A DNA stretch of 64,000 bases from Syngnathus acus (GCF_901709675.1 NC_051101.1:8082501-8146500); one strand, 5' to 3'. Numbered from the stretch's first letter, positions 23,955 to 38,160 are shown. Notes: a model not told the origin generated them from the sequence alone. Made by a program: numbers and translations.

Positions 23955-26900
23955 TTTCGGACTGTGTAAATCATTGCTTGAAAGTGATTCTGGATCTCCG
24001 CCCAATGTGGCTGCTGAGTCATTTCATCTAGTTTTTTGTCAGGCTGAAAAGGATAGTGTCCCGAACCATGCAAGTCAATATTATTTCTGTCAAGGCCAAT
24101 TTGAATAAATGACAGTGACACTGCCATTTAGCATTTCCTTAAATGAATACCCATACAAAGAATGTTTCCACACTTTATTTAGTATATGGTATTAATGTTG
24201 TTCAATTAAAAAGGAAAAATCTAATGTTTAAAAATGTTTTGGTAACATAATCAGAGTGCCAGTCTGCAATCTATCTTGTGGGGTGTGAACGTAGGCTGAA
24301 ATAATAGTGGGTGACTGTCATGTGTAAGCTGGCACACCAGGCATTAAATTTCAGAGGTGAATTGAAATACACACAGCAATGACATGCTTGGGGCACTGAC
24401 ACATTCATTAGCACATAGGCAGATTTGTCACTGCTGGAAGATGTCGCGAGGAGCTGCTGTCAAGGTCTTGGAATGCTGCAAGACTGGCACAAACTCTGGG
24501 CTGGGGTGCTCATCGAGTGTCATACGAGACCTGGCACTGTCTTGTATCTTTTTTTTTAAAATACATATATTATTTATTTTTCTCCATTTTCGTTGTGCTG
24601 TTGCAACCTACCAAGTGTCATCATTTGCATGAATTTGACAACCCAATGTCTGGCTTCTTTGTCCTCTCTCCAACTTGTTTTCCCCTTTCCCTCCCTCTCT
24701 GTTGATTCCAGTCAACCCCGTTCTCTCTGTGTGCCGCTCCTCTTTCTGCTGATGGTAGCGGTGCCATCCATGCCAATTATGACAGTCGGGCAGGTGGCTC
24801 TTTGCAGGTGGTAGAGGATTAATCCCTGTAAAGACCTCAGTTCATTAGGAAATCCGTTTAATGTGGCCAGTTGATTGATAAATCCCCCAGACCTCTCAGT
24901 CCACAGGTTAGTGCCAAGTTTGTCTATTATATGCTAGGTTGATCTCCATGTCAGACACAGAGAGGGCACAATAAGGGTGACATTAGTTTCTTGGGTTGTT
25001 ATGGCTTTAACGGAGTTGGAGTTGCTTCATGATTTTATGGTTTTATTTTTATTATATACTGTCATTCATTTAATTAGCTGCTGGTTGTACATTGCAGCAA
25101 TGCTTGTTAACAAACATCTGAATATGAAATGTCATCAGATCTACCTGATTTGTTTCATAGTAAAAGTTTGAAGGAAAATCGCATTTCAGAAGATGTGCTT
25201 GGATCTTTCATTGCTTTGCTGTTAGTATTAAGAGGTGTGACTGATCACAGTTATGAGATTGTCTCAAGACTCGGGCCACACACACTCTCCAAACTGTGCC
25301 ATGCCCATGCATTTAAGTTAAACTAGTTCTTTAAGTCATCCCTCTATAATTTCCCATCCCTGTATTATCACAATTACCCTGCAAAGCAGGACTGGAGGGA
25401 ACTGCCCCTGCTACCCGTGACTCCTTACGTGACACCCTTGGGCCTGTCATCTGCTCGAATTTGCGATTCTTTAACAGACAACCCCTTAATCAAGCCTGTC
25501 AAACACTGATGACAAATGCGTCTCTACATCTTCAAGATGCCTTCAATATTTAAAGCCCTGGGCGATCGGCAAAGGAGACAGAATACCCCCACCCGCACCC
25601 CCATGGCAGACTCAAAGTTCATACCACGTCAGGCTGTATCATTGTCAAGTTTTTAAGGAGAGTCTCAATTGAACCTGATGGCATCTTGACTTAACGATTG
25701 TGACAGAGAATACCCAGCGTTTTTCTCAGGTTTCTACAAGGCAGTGAAGTGAAGTCAAACTATATTTAATGACATGTTCATCAACTCATGGTGATATACA
25801 GACATTAGCACGAATACCCACATTATAATACTGCATTATAGCTCCATTATTTCTATAACGGAGTTAGTAATTTTAGTGCCATATATTACATGGAGGGTGG
25901 AGCATGACCATACTGTTAGTCTGCATAAAAACAAACACAACTATCGGTTATGCAGTAGCACTTCTCATTGTCAATCATTGCCGCCCAACATACATTTTGG
26001 AAAGCAACCATAACACTGATAACTGTATATCATAGGTGTTCACATACAAATTTGACCACTCTCATCTAAAAAAAAAGTAGCTTCAAGATACAATCTGGCT
26101 ATCAGGCAATCAAACACGCAGTCATTCTTCTTCCTGCTGCCACCAAGCATGTAACTATATTGCTTCTGCTGATGCCCGGAGCCTTGTCAAAATATGACAG
26201 AAGATCGCACCTTTTTTCCCAGGGTGAGTGCTTTAATTACAGTTTGGCTTCTGGCCTTACCACATCTGTACAAGTGTCAACCCAAAGTTCATCTGTTCAT
26301 CAGTTTGTGTGTGTGTCTTTGTGTGACAACAATACACTGTGCCGATATGCTTTTTTTGTGAGACTGTCTTTTGTAATTCTTCTTCAGACTGCTGTTGAAG
26401 TCACCCCCCCTTTGCCGCCCCCCCCCCTTGTCTTGCAACATCAAGATGCGTACTTTCATTACTCATGCTCACAATTTTTTTTTTTGTATCGCTACTTTGA
26501 TATCTAATATTTTAATTGCCAGTTGGGCAACACATCTTTCCCTACACTACAACAATAAATACATCAGGAAACAAAAGGCAGAGGTTTGGTGCAGACTAAA
26601 TGAATTTGAAAATAGATTTCACTTTAAAATGTGTTTTAATTTATTTTACTTTCTTTACAATTCAATGCAAAGGACATTTATTTTTGTAAAAAGACTCATT
26701 GCACACTAATGGGAAAAAACTTTTAACATTTACTACGATACATCATGTATTAAACAATAGTGCAATAATTTTGCCACAGATCTGCTTAATGCTAACAGCA
26801 GTTTTCTCTTGTGGGTCTCACTTGGTATTTTTTCATTTTGCTTTAACAGCGCTTGTTTCTTTGTTCATACCCAGAGCTGCAGGTGGCAGCATAGACTCAG

Positions 26901-29900
26901 AGGATATGAAAGGCCAGATTCCATCAAAGACACCCACACTCTGCTTTGGTGAGCTTTTCACTAGCCCCTGAAGTACATACGTTGACCTTTGGATATTTGT
27001 TAGCCTGATAAAGTGACATTGAGAGAAGGTCAGTTGCTCACGGCTTAGCTTGTCTGTCTTTCTTTGTAAGGTGGTGTCATAATCAGCAAGTGCACAGCTT
27101 TTGCTTTTTTAATATCTCTAGTTGGCCTCAGACAGTTTCCGTTTTTGTGCTGTGTGACACGCCAACATTTCTTCAGTGTTTTTGATGAAGAAGCATGACG
27201 ACACGACAGGTTTTGTAATTTTGTACAAACTGCGTTGCATTCTTAACCTGTTTATGGTGTCAAAACAGGGATGGGGGGTTAAGGTATTTTGGCTGCAGGG
27301 ACTTTTGTTTTTACACTGATTTACCAGACGTACAGCTTTGCATCTTATTATTTGAACTATTGTTTAACCAGTTCTGTGTGGGTTAGTTTATTTATGACTT
27401 CAAGGTTTCCCAACGTGGAAACGTTTATTCTTACATTTAAATGTGAATCTAAATTAAAGAAACCCAATATATGACAGAACGTACTGTTAGACAAAATATA
27501 CTTTCATCAAATAGGCCACAATTCTTGAGAGAGTCCTGGGGCATCAGACTCTGAAAAACCCATATCCAGTATCAGCGTTGTCATACACATTTCATACTCT
27601 GATTCTTTAGTGGTGTTGACCCTATGTCGATCACAGCTGTTTGGTTATTAGTTTTTGGTTATATTGAGGTTAGTATATACAGCTGTTCACTCTTTCCTTC
27701 CACCATATCATTCAACCCTGTATACAGTATATGGGTGGACTATTAAACATCTCATATTTTCTGTACTTGTCCAAGGGATTACTAATTCAGTTAAATGGGA
27801 ATGGAGAACTGTTTGAGAACTTTTGTTTTTCCATCTTCATGGGCAATAGCGGATATAAAATCAGTTAATGTGGGACAAGGTCAACAATCCCTTTCTCTCT
27901 TTGTAAAACAGTTTGTTCCACTTCAATACAACCAAAAGATACTCATTAACTTCTTTTAACTCTTCTAAATTTGCATCATGTGAACTAGTCAATCAGTATA
28001 ACACATAAAACTTAAGAAAGTAAGACTGCAAAATTCAGCAGTAAACGTGTATCTGTGCTGGAGGCAAAAAGTAATCATTGTGGTAAAACAAAACCACACG
28101 ACTCCATTGTGTTTTTACATTTAACACAAACACACGCGCTCACACACACTTCTTCTAGATAAGCACAAGTTGACTTGTCAGCTTGAGATGGCTTCATCAA
28201 TTACTTTTATGTACTGCTTTTCACCTTAATGGCCTCTGCATATTCACCATGGGACCTAAAGTGCTTTCTCTGGGAGAAGACACACACATAGCAGGACTCA
28301 CTCACACATGTACACAAACATAGACTGTCAAAGGTGGCTGAGATAGATTTACGACATGGGACCATCACCTGTGACTTAGCGCCTGTGAAATTAGTCACAA
28401 ATAGCATATTAGGGCAGCTAATCAGGCACGTCTTGGCACTTGGCTTTCTTTATGTCCTCATAAACGAGAGAGTCTATGGGTGCCCTCAGGCCTTGGTGTG
28501 AATGATCATCTTGACCTCAAATGAACCACACACCACCTACAGCAGAGGAGAGACTGAATGTAAGCAGTGGGTATGCACACAAAATTAGGTTTTGATGCAC
28601 AGAGGCAGACAAAAGTGTTTCATCAAGAAGATATTACCTTAGGTTTTATTGTGATACATGACAATGCCAATAAACTGTGATAATAGAACATGGTGATGTT
28701 ATCACACACGTCAGGAGCTAGGATAATAGGTAAAAATAAAATTTGTCTTTAAGCTGTATTTTAGTGTCGAGTTCAGAACTGGCGTGAGGCGCAGTTTAAA
28801 TCTACGCAGAGACGGGCTAGGTCAAGATTTGGTATTTCTGCATACCAATTGACCATCAGCAGGCTCAGTGTGGCAGATTCAAATAAAGGAGTTTAACATG
28901 GTTGTAGTGTTAGGGTTAGCCGACTTGATTTGCCACTAGTCGAAACGGCTCCCCTCATTCTCTTTAAACGTGGCACGGAAGAGCCACACTGATAGTCCTT
29001 GACATGGTGAAGAAGAAATTGATTTGCTCCTGTCCTGCACAAGTTTGAACTGCGCAAAGTTCATTTATAAGGAACTGCAAGCACGGGCGGATGAGCTTTT
29101 TTTTTTTTTTTTTTAACGCTCGAGAGCAGCTGCGGTATCTACTGATATACTTCTTACTATATTATACTATACTGTAATATAGAGCCATTACTGTCAAATC
29201 CATATACTTTGTTTCATATGTGCATTTGCGTTTTTTTTTTTCATCCAAGTGGCCCTAATCCCAAGGTATCTCCTGACGAGCAGGTGAACTGTTGGACACT
29301 GAAATCTCTGGCACCGGCAAGAAACCTCATAACCTCATAAAATAGTAAAGCTATCTCTTGTTCCCAGTCGCAAGTCTGTCAAATGAACAGAAGAGGTCAC
29401 AAGGGTTGACAAATGCATTAAAGGATAGTTTCAGGAATGGATGAAGGAGAAGGATGGTGGGAGGAAGGAGAGAAAATGTAGAGGGACAAGAGGAGGAACT
29501 CACACGTCTCTCACACTCTTTGTGCCCTGCTGAGGCAATAGCATGTTTTCATATGAGCAATCTGGTGTGATGATTTAGTAGCTGCCTGAAGAGTGCTCAG
29601 CTATTTTGCCCTTCATTGACTTAGCATGGTCTCACTTAAATCAGTCTTTATTTAAAGTAGTTCTCTAAATCGCCTCCCGAAGCTGTCTCCTCCCCCCAAT
29701 CTCTCGCTTTTGTGATTTTCTTTTTTTTCCATTGAGGAGATGAATTTGAAATTTCAATCACAGAGTTATTAAATATTGATGGGTCTTCGAAGTCGTTAAC
29801 GAGGTCTTGGCAAGGACAGGGGAACGGTCCCTTCTGTTCTCTGGGCTCTACTTTGCTGCTGCTCAGCCACCTTGAGGGATCCAGGCAGGTCATAGGTCAC

Positions 29901-30640
29901 TGTAGCCAACCATAATCTCCTGACTTCTATGAGATCCTTTAATGTCGCACCAATGCTATTCTCTTTGACATCAGCTTTCAACTAGCTCTCATCATACATA
30001 CCATATGCATAAAAAAATTCACCAAACTTTCAAATTATACATTATGTAGAGCAGCCTTTATCCTCTGTTTGAGTTGTGTCAATTATAATGAGAGTACTTG
30101 TGTGTGATTTGATATGATAATAGACATCTTTAACTGAGTCTCTGCGGACCTCCTGTGTGTCACGACTGATCACTTCTAAAGGAATAAGTGCCTCCGGGCC
30201 ACCGTCGAGCACAGCAGTGCTCAGATGGTTCAATACACTTCACGATAAAACCAAGATGAGACACCTTTTTCTATTACTGCTGCTGCTGTTGGAAAGACAC
30301 TATTGCCATCTAGTCAAATGTTATGTACTTGAGATGTGATCATACATAACATCTAAGTTTTAAATGTGTGTGAGAAAGAGTCTCTATTTTGCAGGTGAGA
30401 CATCAAATTATAACTGACCGCTGGCAACAAAAGTGACAATGCAATCACACGCAACTCAATATTTCCTACAGAAAGTATAATGGAAATAGAATTGGCATAT
30501 ATCAAGGTCGACCATTAAAAATGTTATCGCAAAAGCAAAGTCATGTTATAATATTTGAAACATTCATTTACCTGTAAAAAAGGTAAATGTACTGTTACTT
30601 AAATACCTAATTGTTTAAACTAACATCAGTAGGATAGTTA
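23955..30640. other. Non-coding DNA with possible regulatory blocks, no gene seen
   Basis: All frames are 115 codons or shorter without domains. The 26160-26507 frame runs through C-rich and TG stretches. Octamers ATTTGCAT occur at 24623-24630 and 27969-27976. There are C-rich runs at 26404-26427 and a T18 run at 29097-29114. A small hairpin (CATTTACC 30565-30572 with GGTAAATG 30582-30589) lies just upstream of the second MITE. Confidence 0.6.
25340..25610. promoter_or_regulatory. Candidate conserved non-coding element
   Basis: An unusually complex, microsatellite-free block of moderate GC, with words such as TACGTGACACC and TCAATATTTAAAGCCC. Its composition differs from the AT-rich flanks and no frame through it is meaningful. 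Enhancer status is inference. Confidence 0.22.
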
Positions 30641-30641
30641 T

Positions 30642-30814
30642 TACCGTAATTTTCGGACTATAAGTCGCACCGGAGTATAAGTCGCACCAGCCATAAAATG
30701 CCCAAAAAAGTGAAAAAAACCATATATATGTATATAAATTGCTCCTGAGTATAAGTCGCCCCCCCACCCAAACTATGAAAAAAAAACGCGACTTATAGTC
30801 CGAAAATTACGGTA
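30642..30814 (-). mobile_element. Palindromic MITE, copy 2, inverted relative to copy 1
   Basis: Terminal inverted repeats identical to copy 1, again with TA at both outer edges. Read on the minus strand it matches copy 1 nearly base for base. Differences include the length of a T run beside the left end, and the inner CGACTTAT word, which here reads CAATTTAT (two transitions, one of them at the CpG). The high identity implies recent insertion of one or both copies. It has no coding capacity. Confidence 0.88.
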
Positions 30815-30983
30815 GTTTTCCTCTAGTAGGCTTCTGAAATAATCACCCCACAAAACCATAAAAACAGAAGCAGGTGTTAATCATTTAATGCTAGCTAAAC
30901 TCATGTATGATGATATTTCCAACATTTGAGTATGACTGCGGGATTGCTATGAGATTCCACAGTAATGCAGGCTTAGCATTACA

Positions 30984-31037
30984 ACATGCGTGTGTGTGTG
31001 CGCGTGCGTGTGCGTGTGCGCGTACGCGCGCGTGCAT
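30984..31037. repeat. Alternating purine/pyrimidine tract (Z-DNA type)
   Basis: 54 consecutive bases alternate strictly between purine and pyrimidine. The tract is a mix of TG, CG and a few TA/CA steps with a CGTACGCGCGCGTG core. Such CG/TG alternation is the classic Z-DNA-forming pattern. The minus-strand reading (Ala-His-Thr run) makes a spurious frame at 30947-31129. Confidence 0.9.
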
Positions 31038-31039
31038 TG

Positions 31040-33010
31040 TACGCGCTCATTCATAAATATACCTTTAGTGTGAAAGCTTGGAACTGGGAGTGTTGAGAAT
31101 GTCAGTAATGGTAATGCAATCAAAAGCATTACAGGGATACCCCTACTTCTGCACTTAAATTCTTGGCAGTGGCTTGATCAAGACAGAATAAGATTGTGAC
31201 TTTTCAATTCCAGCCATAATTTGTTTCAATATTACATCTGCTGGATAGAGCAAGTGATGGAATTTTTCCTATCCTCTGCTGTAGCAGTGGAGAAGCTGAC
31301 GATATACCATAATAGGTTATCACCAACCATATCTTTTGCAAAATAGAAATCCAACACGTGTACATCTGTGGCCTGGTGTCACTGCCTTAAATATACATCA
31401 GAAATGCATTAAATTTGCTGATTGCTATTCTTTTCTTACAGCGTGTCAAGCCCAAAATTTATTTTTGCTTTGTGGCTCCCCGATTACTTGGAATTGCTGG
31501 CGGTCTCTCTGACAGTGATGGATTTGAAGAAAGTGACAACGTTACATTTATTTCTTGAGTGCATATGCAGTTCATGTCTGTGTGTACGGGTTCATGTGGC
31601 TGGGTGATGTTCTGTTGTTTTCTTTTAAATTGTCTTATTTTCCATCAGTGAGAGGCGACCTTTTTTATACTACATACAATTTACTGAACTGCCAGCAGTG
31701 CTCTAACACTGATCAGCTCAACAATGTGCCGCTTTTTCTAACAAGAAACGCAGCAGACGGAGACGTAGTATTTTTTTCCATTGCTTGTTGTTGGATAAAG
31801 CTTACATTTTCATAAATTTCAGGTTTCATCCCTGATATGCATGAGAGTTTATTAAATTACCCACTACTAAAGTTGATTAGTTGAGAGGACGAGAAACAAA
31901 ACTTAACAGTTCAACACGAGGTCTGTTTATTTTTGTGTACAACCTTCATTGTGATCATTTTTAATCCAATATGTTTCTAAGGCAGCCACATGCTGGTGCA
32001 GCAGTCAAAACTTTTCGGACGTTCAGTCGGAATGTGACATGGGAAAGGGAAAGGTTCCTACTTACTGTTACTGCCCAAATTATATTAAATTTGATACGCC
32101 ATCCAACACCGTACACACATATTCTGCTCCAACATATTCTCTGTACATTTAGGAAAATAACCAAAGAAGGGAAAGATGTGCATGGACAATAAAAAGTACA
32201 TGTCAAATTATCCTTGATACAAATAATTTGTCATAGATAAGCTAGTTTGAAGTGACATTATTATTATTTTTTTTACAAAGGATTGAGAAGTCTAATTGAA
32301 TGAATTGTCTTAGCAAGAACCCCATTTAGGCAGAGGCATCAGGCTATTGACCTCTCCTGGCGTGCGGTGAAGACTGAGCACTCGCATGTTACTATCTATA
32401 AATTTAAGCCACGGACACGCCATCCTATTTCATCGGGGGCTCTGACATGCCCCTCGGATTGATGTCCTCCCTGCCCATTTGTCTGTTTTACACTCCTTAG
32501 TGTCTTCGTGCTCCGCTAGACCCGTATCCCTTGCCTTGATTGGGTATTGACAACAAATCAAAGCCTATAATATATGGTGATGTTTGCCAGCGGTCCAACA
32601 AGACAAGATCGTCGTACAGTTGGCTGGGTTGCTTTACATGTGTTTTCTGTGAATGTCAGCGAGGCTCCATATTGATTCGGCAGGACAAAGAGTCATTCTT
32701 TTTTCTCTGTTAGCCAATACCTAGTTAGTTAAAGGTGGGTGACAATGAGGAGGGTTAGTGTGTTTGGAATTAAGCCATATTTGACATGTGGGGAAAGACA
32801 TTGTTTGGAAAAGACTCTTCTTCTTAAGTGATGGACTTAGAATCTGGTTAATGCCTTGCCGCCTGATTGTTTGCTTCGAAGGTAATGTATATATCTAAAA
32901 AGTTTTTTTGCTGACCCTTAGGCCTCTTCGGTAAATGAACACAACAGTAACCACCCCTTCCTCTCTCACCATGTCTCTCTCACACACATATAGACACATA
33001 CAAACATGCA
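31040..33010. other. Non-coding DNA, candidate regulatory block, no gene seen
   Basis: Paired overlapping frames at 31961-32206 show no domain. About 32300-32720 is a long simple-repeat-free block of moderate GC that resembles a conserved element, although no motif stands out. The rest is AT-rich. Confidence 0.6.
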
Positions 33011-33014
33011 CGGA

Positions 33015-33015
33015 T

Positions 33016-33051
<36 letters not shown>

Positions 33052-33069
33052 ACACACACACACGCACAC
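33015..33069. repeat. (CA)n microsatellite
   Basis: CA units interrupted by three CG steps. It produces the valine/cysteine repeat of the minus-strand frame at 32895-33080, which is not a gene. Confidence 0.95.
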
Positions 33070-35469
33070 TGACCGAGCATCTTTGAAATGGGTTTTGTAT
33101 TGATTTTTGTAACTACCCTGTTAGATGACGTTGTGCCTTAGCGTGTCATTTCTAGATGGCCCAGCCCCGAGCAGGTCATTGAGGTGCTAACTGTCATTTG
33201 GAGGGACAGAAAAGCAATCATAGCTTTTTCATTACTTACTGTTTTCCCTCCCCCCCTCCTTTTTCACTCTGTTTTTACCCCCAGTTGTGGGATCGCCTGA
33301 CATATTATAGCTTCTGTGATTTAACTGCACTCTTAAATTAAGTGCGGGAATATCAAGCTGTAGCTTTGAAAAAATAAACTCTTGTGTCAATGGATCAAAT
33401 ACCCTGGAGGTCAAAGCCATGAACTTGTAGTGGCACACTCATGAATTTCCAACTTGTACGGCCTTGTTGTGTTTCAGGTGTACACAGGGAAATGTGCTTG
33501 TGGCTGGATAGGAGTTGTGCATAAGACATTTTCATTTTGCATTATATTATAATGCATTATAATTTATGAAATATCAACAAGTTCTCTCGAATTAGTCATT
33601 AGACATTTGAAAATGCGAATTGTTTTGTCACTGAAAAGTAACTATACAATGTGTCAGATGATATGAATGCACTTAACACAACTTTATTTGAGGTTTGAAC
33701 CGTCAGTATGGCTGGAGTCTTGATTATAGTAAGAACTGTGGTATGGCAAAGCGGCATCGGTTAAGGTTAGGCAACTGAAACAATAAAACAAGGTTTATTG
33801 TAAGTTAAGCTTACAATAGACAATTAGCAAAACCATAACCAATGGAAGCGTAAAAGCAGGAGAGGCGAGTGAATTGCACCCTTCTTGACCAAAGACCATA
33901 ATTAACCTGTCACGCATTTGCTTTTTCAGAAATTGAGCTTATTTTACAGCATTTCAGGAAACTAGTGTCGTGCTCTTTTGTGCAACACTCACAGCACATT
34001 ACATGCTTTTGTATAATCTGTAATTTGGATGTAATTTAGTCTTGAATTATGATAGCACAAACACAAAAATGGTAGCACCCTGACATAAATCCTTTTAATG
34101 ATCCAAATCATAAGTGCCAAAAATCTGAAAGTGATTGTTATTGATAATGTAACAAAAGTAGGACAAGATGACCTAACAAACTGCAATGTGTTTGAGCTCC
34201 AGATGAATCAGGGTCTTCATTTGACACCCTCTGACTTTGTACGAAATTAGCGGTTTCATGTGCAGAAGTGATAAGTGGGGTTTCTGACATTGATGTGAAG
34301 GGATTGGGTGAATTGGCACCTTCTGAAACAAAGATGTAGGCTTTTGGAGACTATGGCCAAAGGAGGATGAGATCACACGCACACAATGTGCACCAGTTAC
34401 TGTAAGTGTGCTGTGGGGTCTTGTTTGGGATTAATCATTGGCCTGCTCAATGCCATGGCATGCCGCTGACTTCATGTCCCGATGGGGAACTTAATCGCCT
34501 AGTCCCTTTTGATTCTATTGCGAGAAGAAATCCAGGTGACACCACTACCTGGGGTTACAGTAAACGTTTGGGAATTGGGCCATGGTATATCATCCATCCC
34601 CTATTTTCCAGCAGCAGGACACCTATAGCCACTCTTATTTTAAAATTTAGAGTCTTCAAAAAACACAATTTGCAATTTAGGTATTTTAGCAAGAAACATG
34701 AAGTCGATGCACATCATTTGCTTTTACGGGTAAAATAAAATGACGTCGGGCCGGATCTGGCCACAAGACCTTGAGTTTGATGCCTGTGGAAAAGCTTAGC
34801 ATTTACATCAAATGTTCAATGTGAGCCAATAGTATTAACCATCAGCATATGCATTCACATGTCCAGGGACCTGGACAGCAGCACTCACATTGGCTTTCAG
34901 AACTGATTAAAAAAGCCCCAACTGATCCCACACTGCCACAGGTCCTTTGCAATTGCACACGTCCCCCCCCCCCAAGACCAGCCCCACCAACACACACAAG
35001 CCGGATCCCAAAGAATAACATCAATGGCACATGTGAAAACAGATTATTTGCTTTTTACAGTAATTCTTTCATGTTGAGAAGAGATACAAGCACACATGTT
35101 TTCCTCAAGTCCACTTTCACCCCACCTTGTCCATCATGCCACTGTGCTTTTCTCCAGCAAAGGTGTTATGGGCTGTTATCAGCAAGACCATTGCACGGAT
35201 GGCTGCCCTAATTGAGAATAATGAGGGTCACATTGAACATATGGTCGGTGTTGTGTCCCCACCACCCCCACTTCTCTCCTTTCTCCCTCTCTCCCCGTGT
35301 CCATGTCTTCACAAGACAAAAGGTTCAGTCAAACTTTTCCATGGTTTAAGCAATAATCAACATGGCTAGAGCAAAAGAATAAGGACATTGTCTGAATTTT
35401 TCTCTTTCGACTAGAGTCCATGCTGGCAAATAGTAGCCAGCCTATGTGTGTACTCAATACCTTCTAAGA

Positions 35470-35560
35470 TCAGCGCTGGCAGTCTGCCTTAAATCTGAAG
35501 TTGGGGGTTCCAATCCCGGTTTTGGTCTTCCTGTGTAGAAGAGAAGGTTTTTTTTTCCAT
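35470..35560 (+). repeat. Degraded L2-like retroposon fragment
   Basis: GGGGGTTCCAATCCCGGTTT, then TGGTCTTCCTGTGTAGAAGAG, matches the internal part of the same fish retroposon tail (GGGTTCGAATCCCGG...CTTCCTGTGTGGAGTTTGC) in the forward sense. It has lost its downstream part. The GGTTCCAATCC word also resembles a tRNA B box, as expected for a tRNA-related SINE, but no tRNA fold is present. Confidence 0.5.
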
Positions 35561-37789
35561 CAGTGGTGGGATCTCATGTAAATTTCAGGAACTATGTTTA
35601 TTATTTACAAAAGCAGATACAGTATTTAAGATGGTTCTTTAACGTGTCTGCGAAAGGATATCTAATATCCAACTTGGGTGGCACTCTTGGACTCATGTTC
35701 TTTTTCTTCCAACACTACATCCTGGAGATAATCTCTGTGATAACACTGTTGCTACAACAGTAGATTAATCTACATGTCTCATGTTCTCTTTTTCCAGTAT
35801 AATGCTGGCCCTTTTTATTCAAGGTGATTCTGTATGTAGTAAACATTACATTTGTATACACTGTATGCCAAAATTGGATGATTGATAGATTTTCTGAAGT
35901 GATCTTCAAACTTGTCAATTCCTCCAAAAATTTGTTACTGATTTTCCTAAAGTTGCTTTCCATGAAATCTTCCAGATCTCTGGATTTTAGCCACACTGAT
36001 TAGATTTAGATGCCAGGGTTTATGAGATCACTACTAAACTGTGAAATGATTTGCTGCCATCTCAGGTTCTCATGTAATTTCCTTAGGAGACTGGATTTAT
36101 GGCTATCTGCGACCCATTTACATTGTTGTTATGCCGCATAGATCCTGGATTGAGGGGTGGGTCTCCAGTTTCATGTAGAGACAGGTGTAGTCCCATGATA
36201 TGCGTAACATATGGAGGCATATGCCTGAATATACCGACCAAGTCATGATACAACTACACTGTTTTCATTTCTCATTCCTTGTAATGTGAGATGAATCACA
36301 CATAGACAGTATATACTGTAGGTGTGTCCAAAATGACAACTGGACAACTTTCTTTGGATCTGGACAGCAAAATGGTTGTCATAGCTGTTGACTTAAGTTC
36401 AAGTCCAAATTGCTCTAAAACTGTACAGAAAAAGTTGTCCATTTCATGTAATTGTGTTATTTTATTTTTTGTTCGTTATTACAATGAAAAATGATCATTC
36501 ACAAAGCCAAACATAGCTCTAGCCTCTGTGTCAGAAGATAAATGTTGATGCCCTATCCATACAATATTGTTTCTGTACATTATGGTTGTGTTGAGAAAAT
36601 TCTGTCTTCATTTATTTGACTGTCGAAATATAAATGTCCATACAGGTCCCTCGACCAGTAGTGGAGCCAGTCGCTGACATTTCTCCACTTTGAAAACACA
36701 ATGAAATCTGAATATTGCCTCGGTCGAGCAGATGCCCGTGGGGAAATAATCCAGGGTCTCTGAATAGTCCTTAATTGAATTGTCTTTTACTAAATAGAGT
36801 TTGCTCTAATGCATGCTCTCATCGGTGAATATGACAGCCGGCTATGGTTCTCATATCTGCCTAAAAGAGCCCCCAGTTCCAAGGGCTATTAACTGTATTA
36901 CCCAAACCAATATCCCTGCCTAAACCCATTACCCTGAACCCATTGTGTATTTTTCTCACTACATCTTTGCTCAAAATCCAAATCAGCCTTTGATGGATGC
37001 TTAACAAGACTATACTTTTATCACATATTCTGCTGACCTTCAACAACTTGCTGTGCAAGTTTGATGACAACGTTTTTCTTCACAGGGGTGAACAGAAGAG
37101 TGGGGAGGCCGTGTTTTTATTTAGGCCATTCTGAAAGGGTCTAACCTTCATATGAACCCAGGCCATATGTCAGTTTGTGTGAGGTGCAAGTATAGTCATT
37201 GCTCAAACTGGCATTTTATAAGATAGTTTGGTCATTTCGTCAAAGTTGAAAAATAAACACGTGTCCACTGACTCACAAATAAATGAAGATTTTGCAGGCA
37301 GACCTTGACAAAGAACAGTACATGTTTTGTTAACTCTGGATCATATGAGTCTTGTTTCATCTTTGTTTAAATAATGAGTAAGCAATAAAATAGTGCATAT
37401 ACAATAATGTATTTGTAGAAAAGCGCTGTTGTCCTTTAAAACAATTTAAAGAACTTTTTTATGTCATTCCAGCAAATTTGCTTTACTTTTTAGTTACGTT
37501 TGGATAGATGTTCTCTCCTCTTTATGAGAGAACCAATTTCTTATCATGACTAATGCTCCCCAAGATAAGTAAAGGAGTTAGTATCTCCCTCTTAGTGAAC
37601 ACTGGAAAAGACAGATGTAGTCGTATCACCTTTATATCATCATTTATACAGAAAAGTGATGTAAGGATGAATAACAGACAAAATCTTGTATATTTTTGCA
37701 ATGATTTCATAGATGGTGGTGTGTAGAATACAATCCAGTACAGTAAAACCCTCCTGCATTATATTTTCAATTTAAAGAACCAAAATAAT

Positions 37790-38160
37790 GAGCCTCTTAA
37801 CCAGAGCACCCTCCGAATTTCTGCCATATTGCGGTTGGTGCGTTTGTTTATCAGACAGATCTATATTTCACTTTTTAATTGAATTACTTTGATTCAGACT
37901 AAAAGCCCTCCGCCTAATAACATACGAATTACAATGAAGACCTATTTAGAGTAAATATTATTTTTTAATGTATTGTTTTAAATACGAGGAGGGCATGGCT
38001 CCCTCGACGCCACTTGATTAATAACTGGTGCTTTGGTCTTAAAGCACAATTAAGGCAAGCAATTTCAGATGTCCGCAAAGGAGTGAAAATGTAATTTGTC
38101 AGACGAAGCTGGTACTCTTCACCTCGCTAGATAAACAACTAAATCAAGACTTAGACATAT
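37790..38160. promoter_or_regulatory. Candidate conserved non-coding element
   Basis: A microsatellite-free block with a TAATTG core (37876-37881) inside a TTAATTGAATTAC cluster, flanked by blocks of moderate GC such as CTCGACGCCACTTGATTAAT. The texture is enhancer-like; nothing more can be concluded from one sequence. Confidence 0.22.

Noticed and set aside
30280-30325. ACACTATTGCCATCTAGTC, similar to part of a fish transposon end
   Set aside because: No partner end, tail or extended match could be found.
36341-36441. 11 bp inverted repeat spanning 101 bases, considered as a pre-miRNA
   Set aside because: Pairing does not extend beyond the outer 11 bases and no known mature miRNA sequence is present.
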